Below are positions 46,201 through 59,028 of a stretch of DNA of 64,000 nucleotides, in pieces. The notes beneath the pieces are model-generated. The model was not told the DNA's origin. It ran no database searches and saw only the letters and a program-made list of their open reading frames with translations. Numbering within the stretch: the first letter of the stretch is position 1; each line of letters begins with the position of its first letter. The position numbers were made by a program, and so were the translations under genes. The stretch comes from Xestospongia muta (lineage: Eukaryota; Porifera; Demospongiae; Haplosclerida; Petrosiidae): positions 16,430,192 through 16,494,191 of the forward strand of contig OY848917.1 of assembly GCA_963693285.1 (NCBI GenBank). Direction: 5' to 3'.

Positions 46201-49200
46201 ATAATGTAATATTACTTCTAAGTTTAGTGTTTACAATGGTGTTATTTTGTTTTCTTTCTTATATTTTGCTCCCGTATTTATGGTGATGTCATTACTCGTC
46301 CTCTCTATGTGTCATTTACAATATCATAGGAAGTAAGTGTTATATAATGTAATATAACTTCTAAGTTTAATGTATAAAATGGTGTTATTTTGTTTTCTTT
46401 CTTATATTTTGTTCCCATATTTATGATAATGTGATTACTTGTCATCTCTATGTGCCATTTACAATATCATAGGGTGTAAGTGTTATATAATGTAATATAA
46501 CTTCTAAGTTTAGTGTATACAATAGTGTTATTTTGTTTTTTTCTTATATCTTGCTCCCATATTTATGGTGATGTGATTGCTTGTTGTCTTTATGTGTCAT
46601 TTACAATATAATAGTTGGTAAGTGTTATATAATGTAATATAACTTCTAACTTTAGTGTATACAATGGTGTTATTTTGTTTTCTTTCTTATATTTTGCTCC
46701 TATATTTATGGTGATGTGATTGCTTGTTGTTTTTATTTGTCATTTACAATATCATAGGAATTAAGTGTTATATAATGTAATATAACTTCTAAGTTTAGTG
46801 TATACAATGGTGTTATTTTGTTTTCTTTCTTATATTTTGTTCTCATATTTATGGTGATGTGATTACTTGCCTATGATATTACTATATCATAGCTGGTAAG
46901 TGTTATATAATTTAATATAACTTCTAAGTTTAGTGTATACAATGGTGTTATTTTGTTTTCTTTCTTATATTTTGTTCCCATATTTATGGTGATGTGATTA
47001 TTTGTCATCTCTATATGTCATTACCAATATCATAGTTGGTAAGTGTTATATAATGTAATATAACTTCTAATATTAGTGTATACAATGGTGTTACTTTGTT
47101 TTCTTTCTTATATTTTGCTCCCATATTTATGGTAATGTGATTACTTGTTGTCTTTATGTGTCATTTACAATATCATAGGAAGTAAGTGTTATATAATTTA
47201 ATATAACTTTTAAGTTTAGTGTATACAATGATGTTATTTTGTTTTCTTTCTTATATTTTGCTCCCATATTTATGGTGATGTGATTATTTGTCATCTCTAT
47301 ATGTCATTTACAATATCATAGAGAGTAAGTTTTATATAATGTATTATAACTTCTAAGTTTAGTGTATACAATGGTGTTATTTTGTTTTCTTTCTTATATT
47401 TTGCTCCCATATTTATGGTGATGTGATTACTTGTTGTCTTTATGTGTCATTACCAATATTATAGTTGGTAAGTGTTATATAATGTAATATAACTTCTAAG
47501 TTTAGTGTATACAATGGTGTTATTTTGTTTTCTTTCTTATATTTTGTTCCTATATTTATGGTGATGTCATTACTTGTTGTCTTTATGTGTCATTACCAAT
47601 ATCATAGTTGGTAAGTGTTATATATTGTAGTATAACTTGTACGTTTAGTGTATACAATGGTGTTATTTTGTTTTCTTTCTTATCATTTATCCCTTATTTA
47701 TGGTGATGTGATTACTTGTCGTCTCTATGTGTCATTTACAATATCATAGGAAGTAAGTCTTATATAATGTAATATAACTTATACGTTTAGTGTATGCAGT
47801 GGTGTTATTTTGTTTTCTTTCTTATATTTTGTTCCTATATTTATGATGATGTGATTACTTGTCGTCTCTATGTGTCATTTACAATATCATAGTTGGTAAG
47901 TATTATATAATGTAATATAATTTCTAAGTTTAGTGTATACAATGGTAATATTTTGTTTTCTTTTTTATATTTTATTCCCATATTTATGGTAATGCGAATA
48001 CTTGTCATGTCTATGTGTTGTTTACAATATCATAGGAGGTAAGTGTTATATAATGTAATATAACTTCTAAGTTTAGTGTATACAATGGTGTTATTGTTTT
48101 CTTTCTTATAATTTGTTCCAATATTTATGGTGATGTGATTACTTGGCATCTTTATGTGTTCTTTACAATATCATAGAAAGTAAGTGTTATATAATGTAAT
48201 ATAACTTCTAAGTTTAGTGTGTACAATGTTGTTATCTTGTTTTTCTTCTTATATTTTGCTTCCATATTTATGGTGTATGATTGCTTGTCGTCTCTATGTG
48301 TCATTTACAATATCATAGAGAGTAAGTTTTATGTAATGTAATATAACTTCTAAGTTTAGTGTATACAATGGTGTTATTTTGTTTTCTTTCTTATATTTTG
48401 CTCCCATATTTATGGTGATGTGATTACTTGTTGTCTCTATGTGTCATTTACAATATCATAGAAAGTAAATGCTATATAATGTAATATAACTTCTACGTTT
48501 AGTGTATACAATGGTGTTATTTTGTTTTCTTTCTTATATTTTGTTCCCATATTTATGGTGATGTGATTACTTGTCATCTCTATGTGCCATTTACAATATC
48601 ATAGTGGGTAAGTGTTATATAATGTAATATAACTTCTAAGTTTAGTGTATACAATGGTGTTATTTTGTTTTCTTTCTAATATTTTTATCCCTTATTTATG
48701 ATGATGTGAGTACTTGTCATCTCTATATGTCATTTACAATATCATAGGAAGTAAGTGTTATATAATGTAATATAACTTCTAAGTTTAGTGTATACAATGG
48801 TGTTATTTTGTTTTCTTACCTATATTTTGTTCCAATATTTATGGTGATGTGATTACTTGTTGTCTCTATGTGTCATTTACAATATCATAGCTGGTAAGTA
48901 TTATATAATGTAATATAATTTCTAAGTATAGTGAATACAATGGTGTTATTTTGTTTTCTTTCCTATATTTTGTTCCCATATTTATGGTGATGTGATTACT
49001 TGTCGTCTCTATGTGTCATTTACAATATCATAGGAAGTAAGTGTTATAACTTCTAAGTTTAGTGTATACAATGGTGTTATTTTGTTCTCTTTCCTATATT
49101 TTGTTCCCATATTTATGGTGATGTGATGATTTGTCATCTCTATATGTCATTTACAATATCATAGAGAGTAAGTGTTATATAATATAATATAACTTCTAAG

Positions 49201-52200
49201 TTTAGTGTTTACAACGGTGTTATTTTATTTTCTTTCTTATATTTTGCTCCCATATTTATGGTAATGTAATTATTTGTTGTCTCTCTGTGTCATTTACAAT
49301 ATCATAGTTGGTAAGTGTTAAATAATGTAATATAACTTCTTAGTTTAGTGTATACAATGGTGTTATTTTGTTTTCTTTTTTATATTTTGTTCCCATATTT
49401 ATGGTGATGTGATTATTTGTCGTCTCTATTTGTCATTACCAATATCATAGTTGGTAAGTGTTATATATTGTAGTATAACTTGTACGTTTAGTGTATACAA
49501 TGGTGTTATTTTGTTTTCTTTCTTATCATTTATCCCTTATTTATGGTGATGTGATTACTTGTCGTCTCTATGTGTCATTTACAATATCATAGGAAGTAAG
49601 TCTTATATAATGTAATATAACTTATACGTTTAGTGTATGCAGTGGTGTTATTTTGTTTTCTTTCTTATATTTTGTTCCTATATTTATGATGATGTGATTA
49701 CTTGTCGTCTCTATGTGTCATTTACAATATCATAGTTGGTAAGTATTATATAATGTAATATAATTTCTAAGTTTAGTGTATACAATGGTAATATTTTGTT
49801 TTCTTTTTTATATTTTATTCCCATATTTATGGTAATGCGAATACTTGTCATGTCTATGTGTTGTTTACAATATCATAGGAGGTAAGTGTTATATAATGTA
49901 ATATAACTTCTAAGTTTAGTGTATACAATGGTGTTATTGTTTTCTTTCTTATAATTTGTTCCAATATTTATGGTGATGTGATTACTTGGCATCTTTATGT
50001 GTTCTTTACAATATCATAGAAAGTAAGTGTTATATAATGTAATATAACTTCTAAGTTTAGTGTGTACAATGTTGTTATCTTGTTTTTCTTCTTATATTTT
50101 GCTTCCATATTTATGGTGTATGATTGCTTGTCGTCTCTATGTGTCATTTACAATATCATAGAGAGTAAGTTTTATGTAATGTAATATAACTTCTAAGTTT
50201 AGTGTATACAATGGTGTTATTTTGTTTTCTTTCTTATATTTTGCTCCCATATTTATGGTGATGTGATTACTTGTTGTCTCTATGTGTCATTTACAATATC
50301 ATAGAAAGTAAATGCTATATAATGTAATATAACTTCTACGTTTAGTGTATACAATGGTGTTATTTTGTTTTCTTTCTTATATTTTGTTCCCATATTTATG
50401 GTGATGTGATTACTTGTCATCTCTATGTGCCATTTACAATATCATAGTGGGTAAGTGTTATATAATGTAATATAACTTCTAAGTTTAGTGTATACAATGG
50501 TGTTATTTTGTTTTCTTTCTAATATTTTTATCCCTTATTTATGATGATGTGAGTACTTGTCATCTCTATATGTCATTTACAATATCATAGGAAGTAAGTG
50601 TTATATAATGTAATATAACTTCTAAGTTTAGTGTATACAATGGTGTTATTTTGTTTTCTTACCTATATTTTGTTCCAATATTTATGGTGATGTGATTACT
50701 TGTTGTCTCTATGTGTCATTTACAATATCATAGCTGGTAAGTATTATATAATGTAATATAATTTCTAAGTATAGTGAATACAATGGTGTTATTTTTTTTT
50801 CTTTCCTATATTTTGTTCCCATATTTATGGTGATGTGATTACTTGTCGTCTCTATGTGTCATTTACAATATCATAGGAAGTAAGTGTTATAACTTCTAAG
50901 TTTAGTGTATACAATGGTGTTATTTTGTTCTCTTTCCTATATTTTGTTCCCATATTTATGGTGATGTGATGATTTGTCATCTCTATATGTCATTTACAAT
51001 ATCATAGGAAGTAAGTGTTATATAATATAATATAACTTCTAAGTTTAGTGTTTACAACGGTGTTATTTTATTTTCTTTCTTATATTTTGCTCCCATATTT
51101 ATGGTAATGTAATTATTTGTTGTCTCTCTGTGTCATTTACAATATCATAGTTGGTAAGTGTTAAATAATGTAATATAACTTCTTAGTTTAGTGTATACAA
51201 TGGTGTTATTTTGTTTTCTTTTTTATATTTTGTTCCCATATTTATGGTGATGTGATTATTTGTCGTCTCTATTTGTCATTTACAATATCATAGGGAGTAA
51301 GTGTTATATAATGTAATATAATTTCTAAGTTTAGTGTAAACAATGGTGTTATTTTGTTTTCTTTCTTATATTTTGCTCTTATATTTATTGTAATGTGATT
51401 ACTTGTCATCTCTATGTGCCATTTACAATATCATAGGAAGTAAGTGTTATATAATGTAATATAACTTTTAAGTTTAGTGTATACAATGGTGTTTTTTTTC
51501 TCTCTTATATTTTGTTCCCATATTTATGATGATGTGATTACTTGTCGTCTATATGTGTCATTTACAATATCATAGCTGGTAAGTGTTATATAATGTAATA
51601 TAACTTCTAAGTTTAGTGTATACAATGGTGTTATTTTGTTCTCTTTTTTATATTTTGTTCCCATATTTATGGTGATGTGATTACTTGTATCTTTATGTGT
51701 CATTTACAATGTTATAGCGAGTACATCTGATATAATGAAATACAACTTAATATATTTTTTTAATATTTAACTTAAATAGTCACATCCATTGTAGTAAATG
51801 TTACAAGTACTATTACTTCTAATTATTGACAAGCCTACTATAATCTAAAGACTTATATTTAAAGCTTTACTTTATACAAATGATACTAATTAACCCCAAA
51901 GTGTGTGCCAGTGACAGTCACATGGTCAATTGACAGTTTTTAGACTCTTTTCCTTTGCTAATCTATATATTTTGTAGACTTAGATATAGCTTTTGTAATG
52001 TTAACACTTACTATAGCAAAGAGGAATGTGAAATTGAGTAAAAGATATCATAACTTGAGAACAAACCATTTTTATAAAACTTGGCACATTAAGTTTGTAG
52101 GTAGTTGTTTTTATAGACAAAGTAAACATAATGAATCATAACAAAATATGTAGCTGATATCAAAGAACATTATTTTTTAAGTTTGTTATATGTGGTGTAG

Positions 52201-55200
52201 TCATTATATTTTCACCCTTGTACTTTTCCTCTAACATTTGTTGTGATGTGATGTGATTACTTGTCTATGATATTACTATATCATAGCTGGTAAGTGTTAT
52301 ATAATGTAATATAACTTCTAAGTTTAGTGTATACAATGGTGTTTTTTCTTATATTTTGCTCCCCATATTTATGGTAATGTGATTATTTGTTGTCTCTATG
52401 TGTCATTTACAATAAAGAGGTCTATTCTTTCTCTATGCTAATAAGAAATGAGCAATTTTAATATGGTCACAGACTACTGTAAAGTGTCAAATTTATATTT
52501 ATAATGTCATGTTGATAATTGTGCAAAAATATGTCAATTGTGATGTAATGTCTATGTATATTTGTGTACTTAGAGTGTTATTTGTATTGATGACATTATT
52601 GTAAGAGTTATTGAGAGTAGTTTGTTTAGTATAAAAGTAGTTGATTTGACTTATACTTTGTAATGTTGTCTATGTTTATAATGTTACTAGTGTACTCATG
52701 TAATACATACATGTATACAACACTACCAGTATGTATAATGTACAAGTGTTATGATATATTCTTTAGTTCACTTTAATGTGGTTATTGTAATATATTTAGG
52801 AGGGATCTACTCCAGTCATATTAGCAGCAGAGAGGGGACACAGGGATATTGTTTTGATTTTAGCACAGAAAGGAGCCAATCTAGACATTGTTAACAAAGT
52901 AAGTGTTCATGTACATATGTTATAAAACAAACCCTGTATAACTGAAGATGAAATGTAGCTGTTATAAAAAATATGGAAAATGAATGATTATCACAATGGA
53001 ACTATTTTTAATTAAATTAGAATAAATATTAAAATTTTCATAAATTTCCTAGTAATCACACAAATATAATGGTGAATTGTCAAGATGTGAAGCAACATTT
53101 TTGAATTTCTCTTTATCATTAACACTCAGAGTTAATTTATTTGTATATAATACATATGTATAATTATATATATTTAGTGAATAATTGTTTGTTAATTTGG
53201 TTAGGCATAATTTATTGTTAATATATGAATAATAAACAAGTATGATTACAGTAAACCATGCCCTCATGGTTTATATCACTGAAATCATGCACTAAACATA
53301 CTGTGGGGCTCAATTTAATTAATGAAATAAAGACCTTCTTACTAACATACATGATGATGTTACTTTTTGCATTTTTAATGTTAGTTCTGATTTTAAATTT
53401 TGGCTTTTGCTAATGGCTGTCATAATTTGTCAATCTCGTTAGATAAATATGTCACAAGGATTTGTCTTTCAGATTCATATCACTCTTTCAAAGGAATGAT
53501 TTCATAGGATTGTTCACATTTGACTTAGCTCTGTTGACAAATTTAAGGAATATTTGATCCATATGAACAAATCCTAATTGATAAAATGAAAACTGCTTAA
53601 CAAACATGATTATGTCACTTTTTGCATTTTCAATTTTAGTACTGAACTTTTTCTTTTGTCAGATAGTATTATGGTTACATGAACATGAAAATCATTATTC
53701 TACCAATCTGCATTGGCACCATTTATCCAATATTCATTGCATAATTAAAATGATTTTAATGAATAATAATAAAAACATTGTCAGACCTCACTAAGATGTA
53801 AACATTGGGCTGTCATTACTTTGTGACAACAATATTAGACATCCACTAAATTATGGAAGGAGTTAGTTTTATAGAGTAATGCAATCATTAATAGGATCAA
53901 CTTTACCTCATGACGCCTTTATAATATTCAACATCTAGAATAGCAAAACATTAATATGTAAGACAGTTATTGTGCATATGTACGGATACTGATGTATGTA
54001 CTACATAGTATAGTGTTATGTTTATATAGTAGAGGATGTAGTGTATTGTGTAAATTAATGATATAATATAATTAAAGAAAATGTTGAAGTACTATATACT
54101 TAGTAGCTTTGGAGATAGAAAATATTGACAAATTTCATAAATTGTATTTCAATTGCCAAAATTTCATCCTCAAATACTTTAATTAGGGGTGTGGTAGTAG
54201 GTAGAAGACATCATTCACCAATTTAATTTCTTCAAACTCTAGCTTATATTAAATTCATTAATATTTTTTCCCTTCAAAATTATCCACTACATGATAGTCA
54301 ATGTGAAATATAATAATTGACATCTTTTGATCAGGAAGCAGCTATATATTGGGCCTCACTGACCAGTCACACTGAAACATTTACATTAATAATGCTGGTC
54401 CTATTATTTTTAGAAAGATTAATGTGTTTTGTGCTTAGATGTTATTATGTACAGATATGATATTGTTGTATGTACTACATATTCTTAGGGATATATCAGA
54501 GTGCATAATATAAATTTGTCTAGGATCAGATAACAGCTCTACATTATGTCTCAAGAAGTAATAACACTGAGATAGTCCAGCTACTCCTGCAGTATAGTGC
54601 AGATCCTAATATCTGTGACAAGGTCAGTCTATGACTTATTTTATTGTTAATCTACTTTAACACAGAATGGTAATACTGCATTGCATGTTGCCTGCAAAAA
54701 AGGTCATATAAATATTATACAATCATTGCTATCTCATGGAGCAGATATGACTATTAAGAATAATGAGGGTAACACTCCATTAGATGAATGTCAAGACACA
54801 AACAAGGATAAAATTGCTAGTCTTTTTTCTAAATACAATCCAAAACGAGGTGAGTTATTAAATAGCAACTACATAATAAATAATAAATGTTAAAGTTAAT
54901 AAATGTACTAGTACTCCTACTTGTTTGGTTTGTTATTATTTAGTTTTGGAAGATGTGCCTAAATGGAATATTGAATACCTCAATGAAGAGCAAGTTTTTG
55001 AGAAACCAGAGTATGGAGTCAAGTTTGTTATTCCACCATCATCAGTGGAAGTAGGGCAAGAGGTCAAAATAGAAGTCAAAGTAGTTGCACCAAAAGAGTC
55101 AGAGATCATCCTCCCTCCTGATGTTGAGCTTGTCAGCTGTTTCTATAAGATTAAGACAACAGGAAAATTCACCAGACCTATTGAGGTTCATCTTCAACAC

Positions 55201-58200
55201 AATGTTGAGCTCAGATCACAAAAGGAATGTCAACAACTAGCTTTTATCAGAGCTAAAGGACTGCCACCTTACAAGTTTGAGCTGTTAGCAACTAAATCAG
55301 ACCAAGTATTCAGGCCTTATGACAATTCTGGTGTTGTAGAAATCTCTGATTCCTGTTTTGTTGCTATTGTCATCAAAAAAATAAAGAGTGTTCTATTTCA
55401 ACACCCATCTCGCAGTTATGTGATTACAGTATTTTTCAAGGAGATAATGAAGTTTTGTTGTGAAATACAAGCTGTGGTCACAAAAAATCTTGGACCTTTT
55501 CTTGAGGTATGCAGACATTATAAAAAAGAGAATTACAATACTATATTACCATGTGTACATGTTCTTTGTTTATATTAGAGAGTGAACACAGAGAAACGTT
55601 TTGAAAATTGGAAAAGGATAGACCCAGTTACTATTTTGGATCCTGACATCATTGAAGTTACAACTGGTAATGAGTATTATGACATTAAGCCATTGATGAA
55701 TCCATTTCAAGTAAAGTTCAGTTGATTTTATGATCTTTTAAATATATTGTCCTTTAAGGTTTGTAGGAAACTCATTGATCAATGTCAACCAGACACCGCT
55801 GTACTACCTTACTTAAAATTTAAAGTCTTTCTCAAAGATAAGAAAGAATTCACTGACCTAGAGCTCACTTTTAAAGGAATAAGTCAACAAATGAGTTTGG
55901 TAATTCCTAGTTATGATTTGCAACAAATACAGGAGACAACAAGTGAGAGACAATAAAGAAAGAATCTAGTCATGTTTCTGTTAGCATAACACATTGCTGG
56001 AGCTTTTAAAAAATACTAAATATACTAATATGTATGCTCCTTTTCCTAATAGTTAACTTTGCCAGAACTTCTTCAGCTACTATTCTCACTACTGCTAGTA
56101 TACCTACTTCTACTAGTAGTCCTTATTCTATCCATATGCAGTCATCATATCCATTAGGAATATCTGATGAATTATTATGTGAGTTATGCAATATGCAAGT
56201 TAATGGATAATTTGTCATTAAATTAATTGAATCATTTTTCACATTTTCTCATTATCAGGTAAAGAACCCAAGAAAAAACACCTGATGACATTACTTCACG
56301 AAATTAAGTACATGTGGAATATTATTGGTGAACAACTTGAAGTGCGTTATGGTGATATAAAGTCTGCTGAACATAATGAGGCATATGACCATACCACAAA
56401 ACTCTCAGAAGTCCTTCAGGTGTGGATAGACAAGAGAACATGTGAAGTGTCTTGGAGAATGATCGTCACTGTTGTGAAGGTGCCACCTATAGAACACAAA
56501 GTAGTAGCTGAAAAGATATATAAATTCTTAGCAAGGCCTGAGATCAGGAATGAATATCTCTCTTCTTATCAACCTGGTAAAGTTGAAAATATTTATTTAA
56601 TGATTTTTTCTATGTCATTCTATAAGTCAAGTGATTACCACTTTTAATTCTCCACCTCCAGCTCAACCAAAACCTACTGAGATCAAAGGTATCACAATAT
56701 AGCTATAATATTAAATGACTCATTTACATGTTTATTATATTGCAGATCATCCTATTATTGCTACTACTCCACCTCCAATTGCACCAAAACCAGCTAAAAA
56801 GAAAGGTACCTACAACTAAATAGACTCTAAGATACTTACATTATAGATCAACCTTTATCTGCTGCCCAACCTCCAATTGCACCAAAACCAGCTACAAAGA
56901 AAGGTACACATAACTAAATAGACTCTAAGATACTTACATTATAGATCAACCTTTATCTGGTACCAAACCTCCAATTGCACCAAAACCAGCTACAAAGAAA
57001 GGTACACACAACTAAATAGACTCTAAGATACTTACATTATAGATCAACCTTTATCTGGTACCAAACCTCCAATTGCACCAAAACCAGCTACAAAGAAAGG
57101 TACACACAACTAAATAGACTCTAAGATACTTACATTATAGATCAACCTTTATCTGCTGCCCAACCTCCAATTGCACCAAAACCAGCTACAAAGAAAGGTA
57201 CACATAACTAAATAGACTCTAAGATACTTACATTATAGATCAACCTTTATCTGGTACCAAACCTCCAATTGCACCAAAACCGCCTACAAAGAAAGGTACA
57301 CACAACTAAATAGACTCTAAGATACTTACATTATAGGTCAACCTTTATCTGGTGCCCAACCGCCAAATATACCACAACTTGGTGAGAAGATAAATATGCA
57401 ATAATTAGACAAATTTCTTTATATACCATGAACATATTTGAAGGGATGTAATATTAATTTCTTTCTAGTGAAAGTAGATGAAATGGAACAAGAAACTCCC
57501 CCAGAGTCATCCAATCCTATTGGAGTAAGTTAATTAGTTATTATGACTTATTACTATAACAGTCATACTATAACATTGTGTTCATATATCTTTTGATATA
57601 CACATGCATATATATATATATATAAATGTGTGAAATAATATTATGAATGCATCTCTCTATTAGTTTGCTGCTCATTCTCTTCATAAACAAGCTAAACAAT
57701 GGGAGGAAAAAGATAATAATTTGATTGTAGCTGCTAAACGTATGGCCAGACTGATGATGCAAATGTCAAAGTTTGCCCAGTAAGTGTTATATAGTGAAAT
57801 GTATACTTCAATATGTACTTTATAAAATGTTCATTGAACTAAATATCACAAATACAAATATACCTGCTGTAGTTATAAATAGTCAATAATTTAGCACTGA
57901 AAGTGTACTATACCCTGAGTATTGTACTAATGTATTACTTTCAGTTTGATAATAATTATGATGACCTTTCTTTTATAGAGATGAAGAAGGTGATGTTAAT
58001 TCTAAAGAAGATTTTATCCAAACAACTAACCTTATTGTCAAAGACAGTAAGGAGGTATTTAAAATAGCTACACAAGTTGCTGAGCTCTGTACAGACATAC
58101 AACTCAAAAATGTGAGTTACAGAGTTTGATTTTAAAAATGTTCATACATAGAGTACCTTTAATGTGTGTGTAATAAGATTACAATTAGTTAACACTTCTT

Positions 58201-59028
58201 TTATGAATTGATTGAAACTGTAATATTTATTTACAGTTGACTTTGGTCATTTGAAAACTTCTCTTTAATTCCATTTAATACATTCCTTTACAGACTCTGT
58301 CACGAGTCCTTGATGGTATTCCAACTTATGCCACACAACTCAAAATTATTGTTGCTGTGCATTCAGGAAAATATGGTAAGCCATTAACTTTATGTGGAGT
58401 ATTAGTACTCAACCATTGATAGAACTCAAAAACAGAAATACATTTATTTAACCAAGACATTATTTTTCCCTTTACTTAATAATAAGATTAAGAGATTAAC
58501 AAAACTAATTGATAGTAACACATAGTTTTGTAAGGTTTGAAATAATTACAGTTGGTTTAAAATTGTAAGTACATAAATTCATATAGTCATCATGTTATAC
58601 AACTGATTCTACAAATGTCAAAATAAACTATATGATGACATATTTGATATATTGTATCTTAAAGAGTAACTAAAGTACTATGTTCCACACAGTGGGTACT
58701 CCCATGATTAAAAGCTGTTGCCCATGTTGTAGTACTGTGGCTATATTGTTTTTGCATGATAATAACCCTTTCTTCAGCAAGTTTATACTACACATGTACA
58801 TATATGTATCTTACATAAAGTATTACAATGTACCTTATACACCTTGTTTAATTCCTAAATTTTCCAGACTTAGAAAGAGATAAAGAAGCTACTAGTTTGT
58901 TGACAGTTAATGCTGAGAATCTCATGACTGCTGTTGGTGTAGTACTTAACAGCACAGAGAGTGCTTTAATAAAAGTACCTCCAGAAGATCGTGTACACTT
59001 GACTGGCCTAAACTGGGTTAAAAAATAA
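38680..59028 (+). CDS. Ankyrin-ZU5-death domain-vinculin tail protein, gene B
   Basis: Exons: 38680-38682 (ATG only), 42247-42339, 42614-42712, 52800-52898, 54524-54622, 54666-54849 (five ankyrin repeats, residues 2-165), 54944-55506 (ZU5, from ~193), 55579-55710, 55759-55942 (UPA-like), 56053-56178 (Ser/Thr-rich), 56259-56576 (death domain, ~528-633), 56746-56805, five 57-nt Pro-rich exons (56847-57295), 57337-57381, 57469-57524, 57664-57779, 57979-58111, 58294-58375, 58868-59028 (vinculin tail, ~783-945, stop TAA). Total 2838 nt, 945 residues, every phase agreeing. The tail reads FAAHSLHKQAKQWEEKD, AAKRMARLMMQMSKFAQ, VAELCTDIQL, IPTYATQLKI and NAENLMTAV, closely following the vinculin tail, and ends WVKK without vinculin's last few residues. 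An exon equivalent to 29311-29373 (56626-56688) has a mutated acceptor and is left out; this keeps the frame. Inferred actin-linked death-fold adaptor. Confidence 0.85.
39122..39165. repeat. (TA)n palindrome in gene B intron 1
   Basis: CATATAAATTA, then (TA)n, then TAATTTATATGG: the flanks are inverted copies, so the tract can fold into one hairpin. Confidence 0.8.
39925..40285. mobile_element. Dispersed element, copy 3 (right part)
   Basis: Starts near CTGCCTTCTGTCTTGTTGAT and follows copy 1 from ~1705 to the terminal hairpin (ACCCTCGCTATGTGCCC near 40252), with a longer CA tract (40208-40238). The last bases of the inverted end are mutated (AGCGATGT). Located in gene B intron 1. Confidence 0.75.
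40345..41350. repeat. Diverged ~800 bp-spaced duplication in gene B intron 1
   Basis: 40347-40540 and 41138-41345 share blocks in order: ATACAGCTATAA, GCTAAAATGATAT-like, CATGACAATATTAGGA-like, AAGTATTTAT and ATCATGATATTACTCAT-like. The copies are old and carry indels; no coding content. Confidence 0.65.
43170..43408. mobile_element. Short inverted-repeat element (MITE-like)
   Basis: CTGATTTGCGAAAAGGGACC at 43176-43195 (continuing CACTTCT) is inverted at 43378-43403 with one mismatch, and weaker pairing continues inward. About 228 bp between the outer ends, no coding capacity. It lies just before array B in the intron of gene B. Confidence 0.6.
43410..51735. repeat. ~143 bp satellite, array B (about 58 units)
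   Basis: Same monomer as array A, inside the 10 kb intron between the second and third ankyrin exons of gene B (42712 to 52800). Three consecutive identical 143 bp units (with ACTCCTGTATTTATGG) lie at about 43836-44264. A 13-unit, 1843 bp block at about 47591-49433 is repeated at about 49434-51276 with very few differences. Most monomers keep ATAG plus a few bases plus GTAAGT. Confidence 0.9.
47591..51276. repeat. 1843 bp higher-order tandem duplication in array B
   Basis: Variant markers recur at a constant offset of 1843 bp: TATATTGTAGTATAACTTGT at 47620 and 49463, the ATGCGAATACTTG variant at about 47990 and 49833, and the TTTACAACGG variant at 49209 and 51052. The high identity indicates recent unequal exchange or amplification. 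Confidence 0.85.
51736..52244. other. Intron sequence after array B
   Basis: Non-coding, AT-rich, no equivalent found in unit A. Confidence 0.4.
52245..52420. repeat. Isolated satellite remnant
   Basis: About one and a quarter monomers (GTAAGTGTTATATAATGTAA ... TGTGTCATTTACAAT), with the CTATGATATTACTATATCAT variant also present in array B near 46870. Its right edge is the edge of alignable duplication with unit A. Confidence 0.75.
56806..57336 (+). repeat. 98 bp exon-plus-intron tandem repeat (5 copies)
   Basis: Each unit has a 57-nt phase 1-1 exon (DQPLSGTKPPIAPKPATKK or DQPLSAAQ...) and a 41-nt intron (GTACACA ... TTACATTATAG). Exons: 56847-56903, 56945-57001, 57043-57099, 57141-57197, 57239-57295. 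Gene A has only one related exon on each side and no array. The copies are almost identical, and each preserves the reading frame whether included or skipped. Confidence 0.85.
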
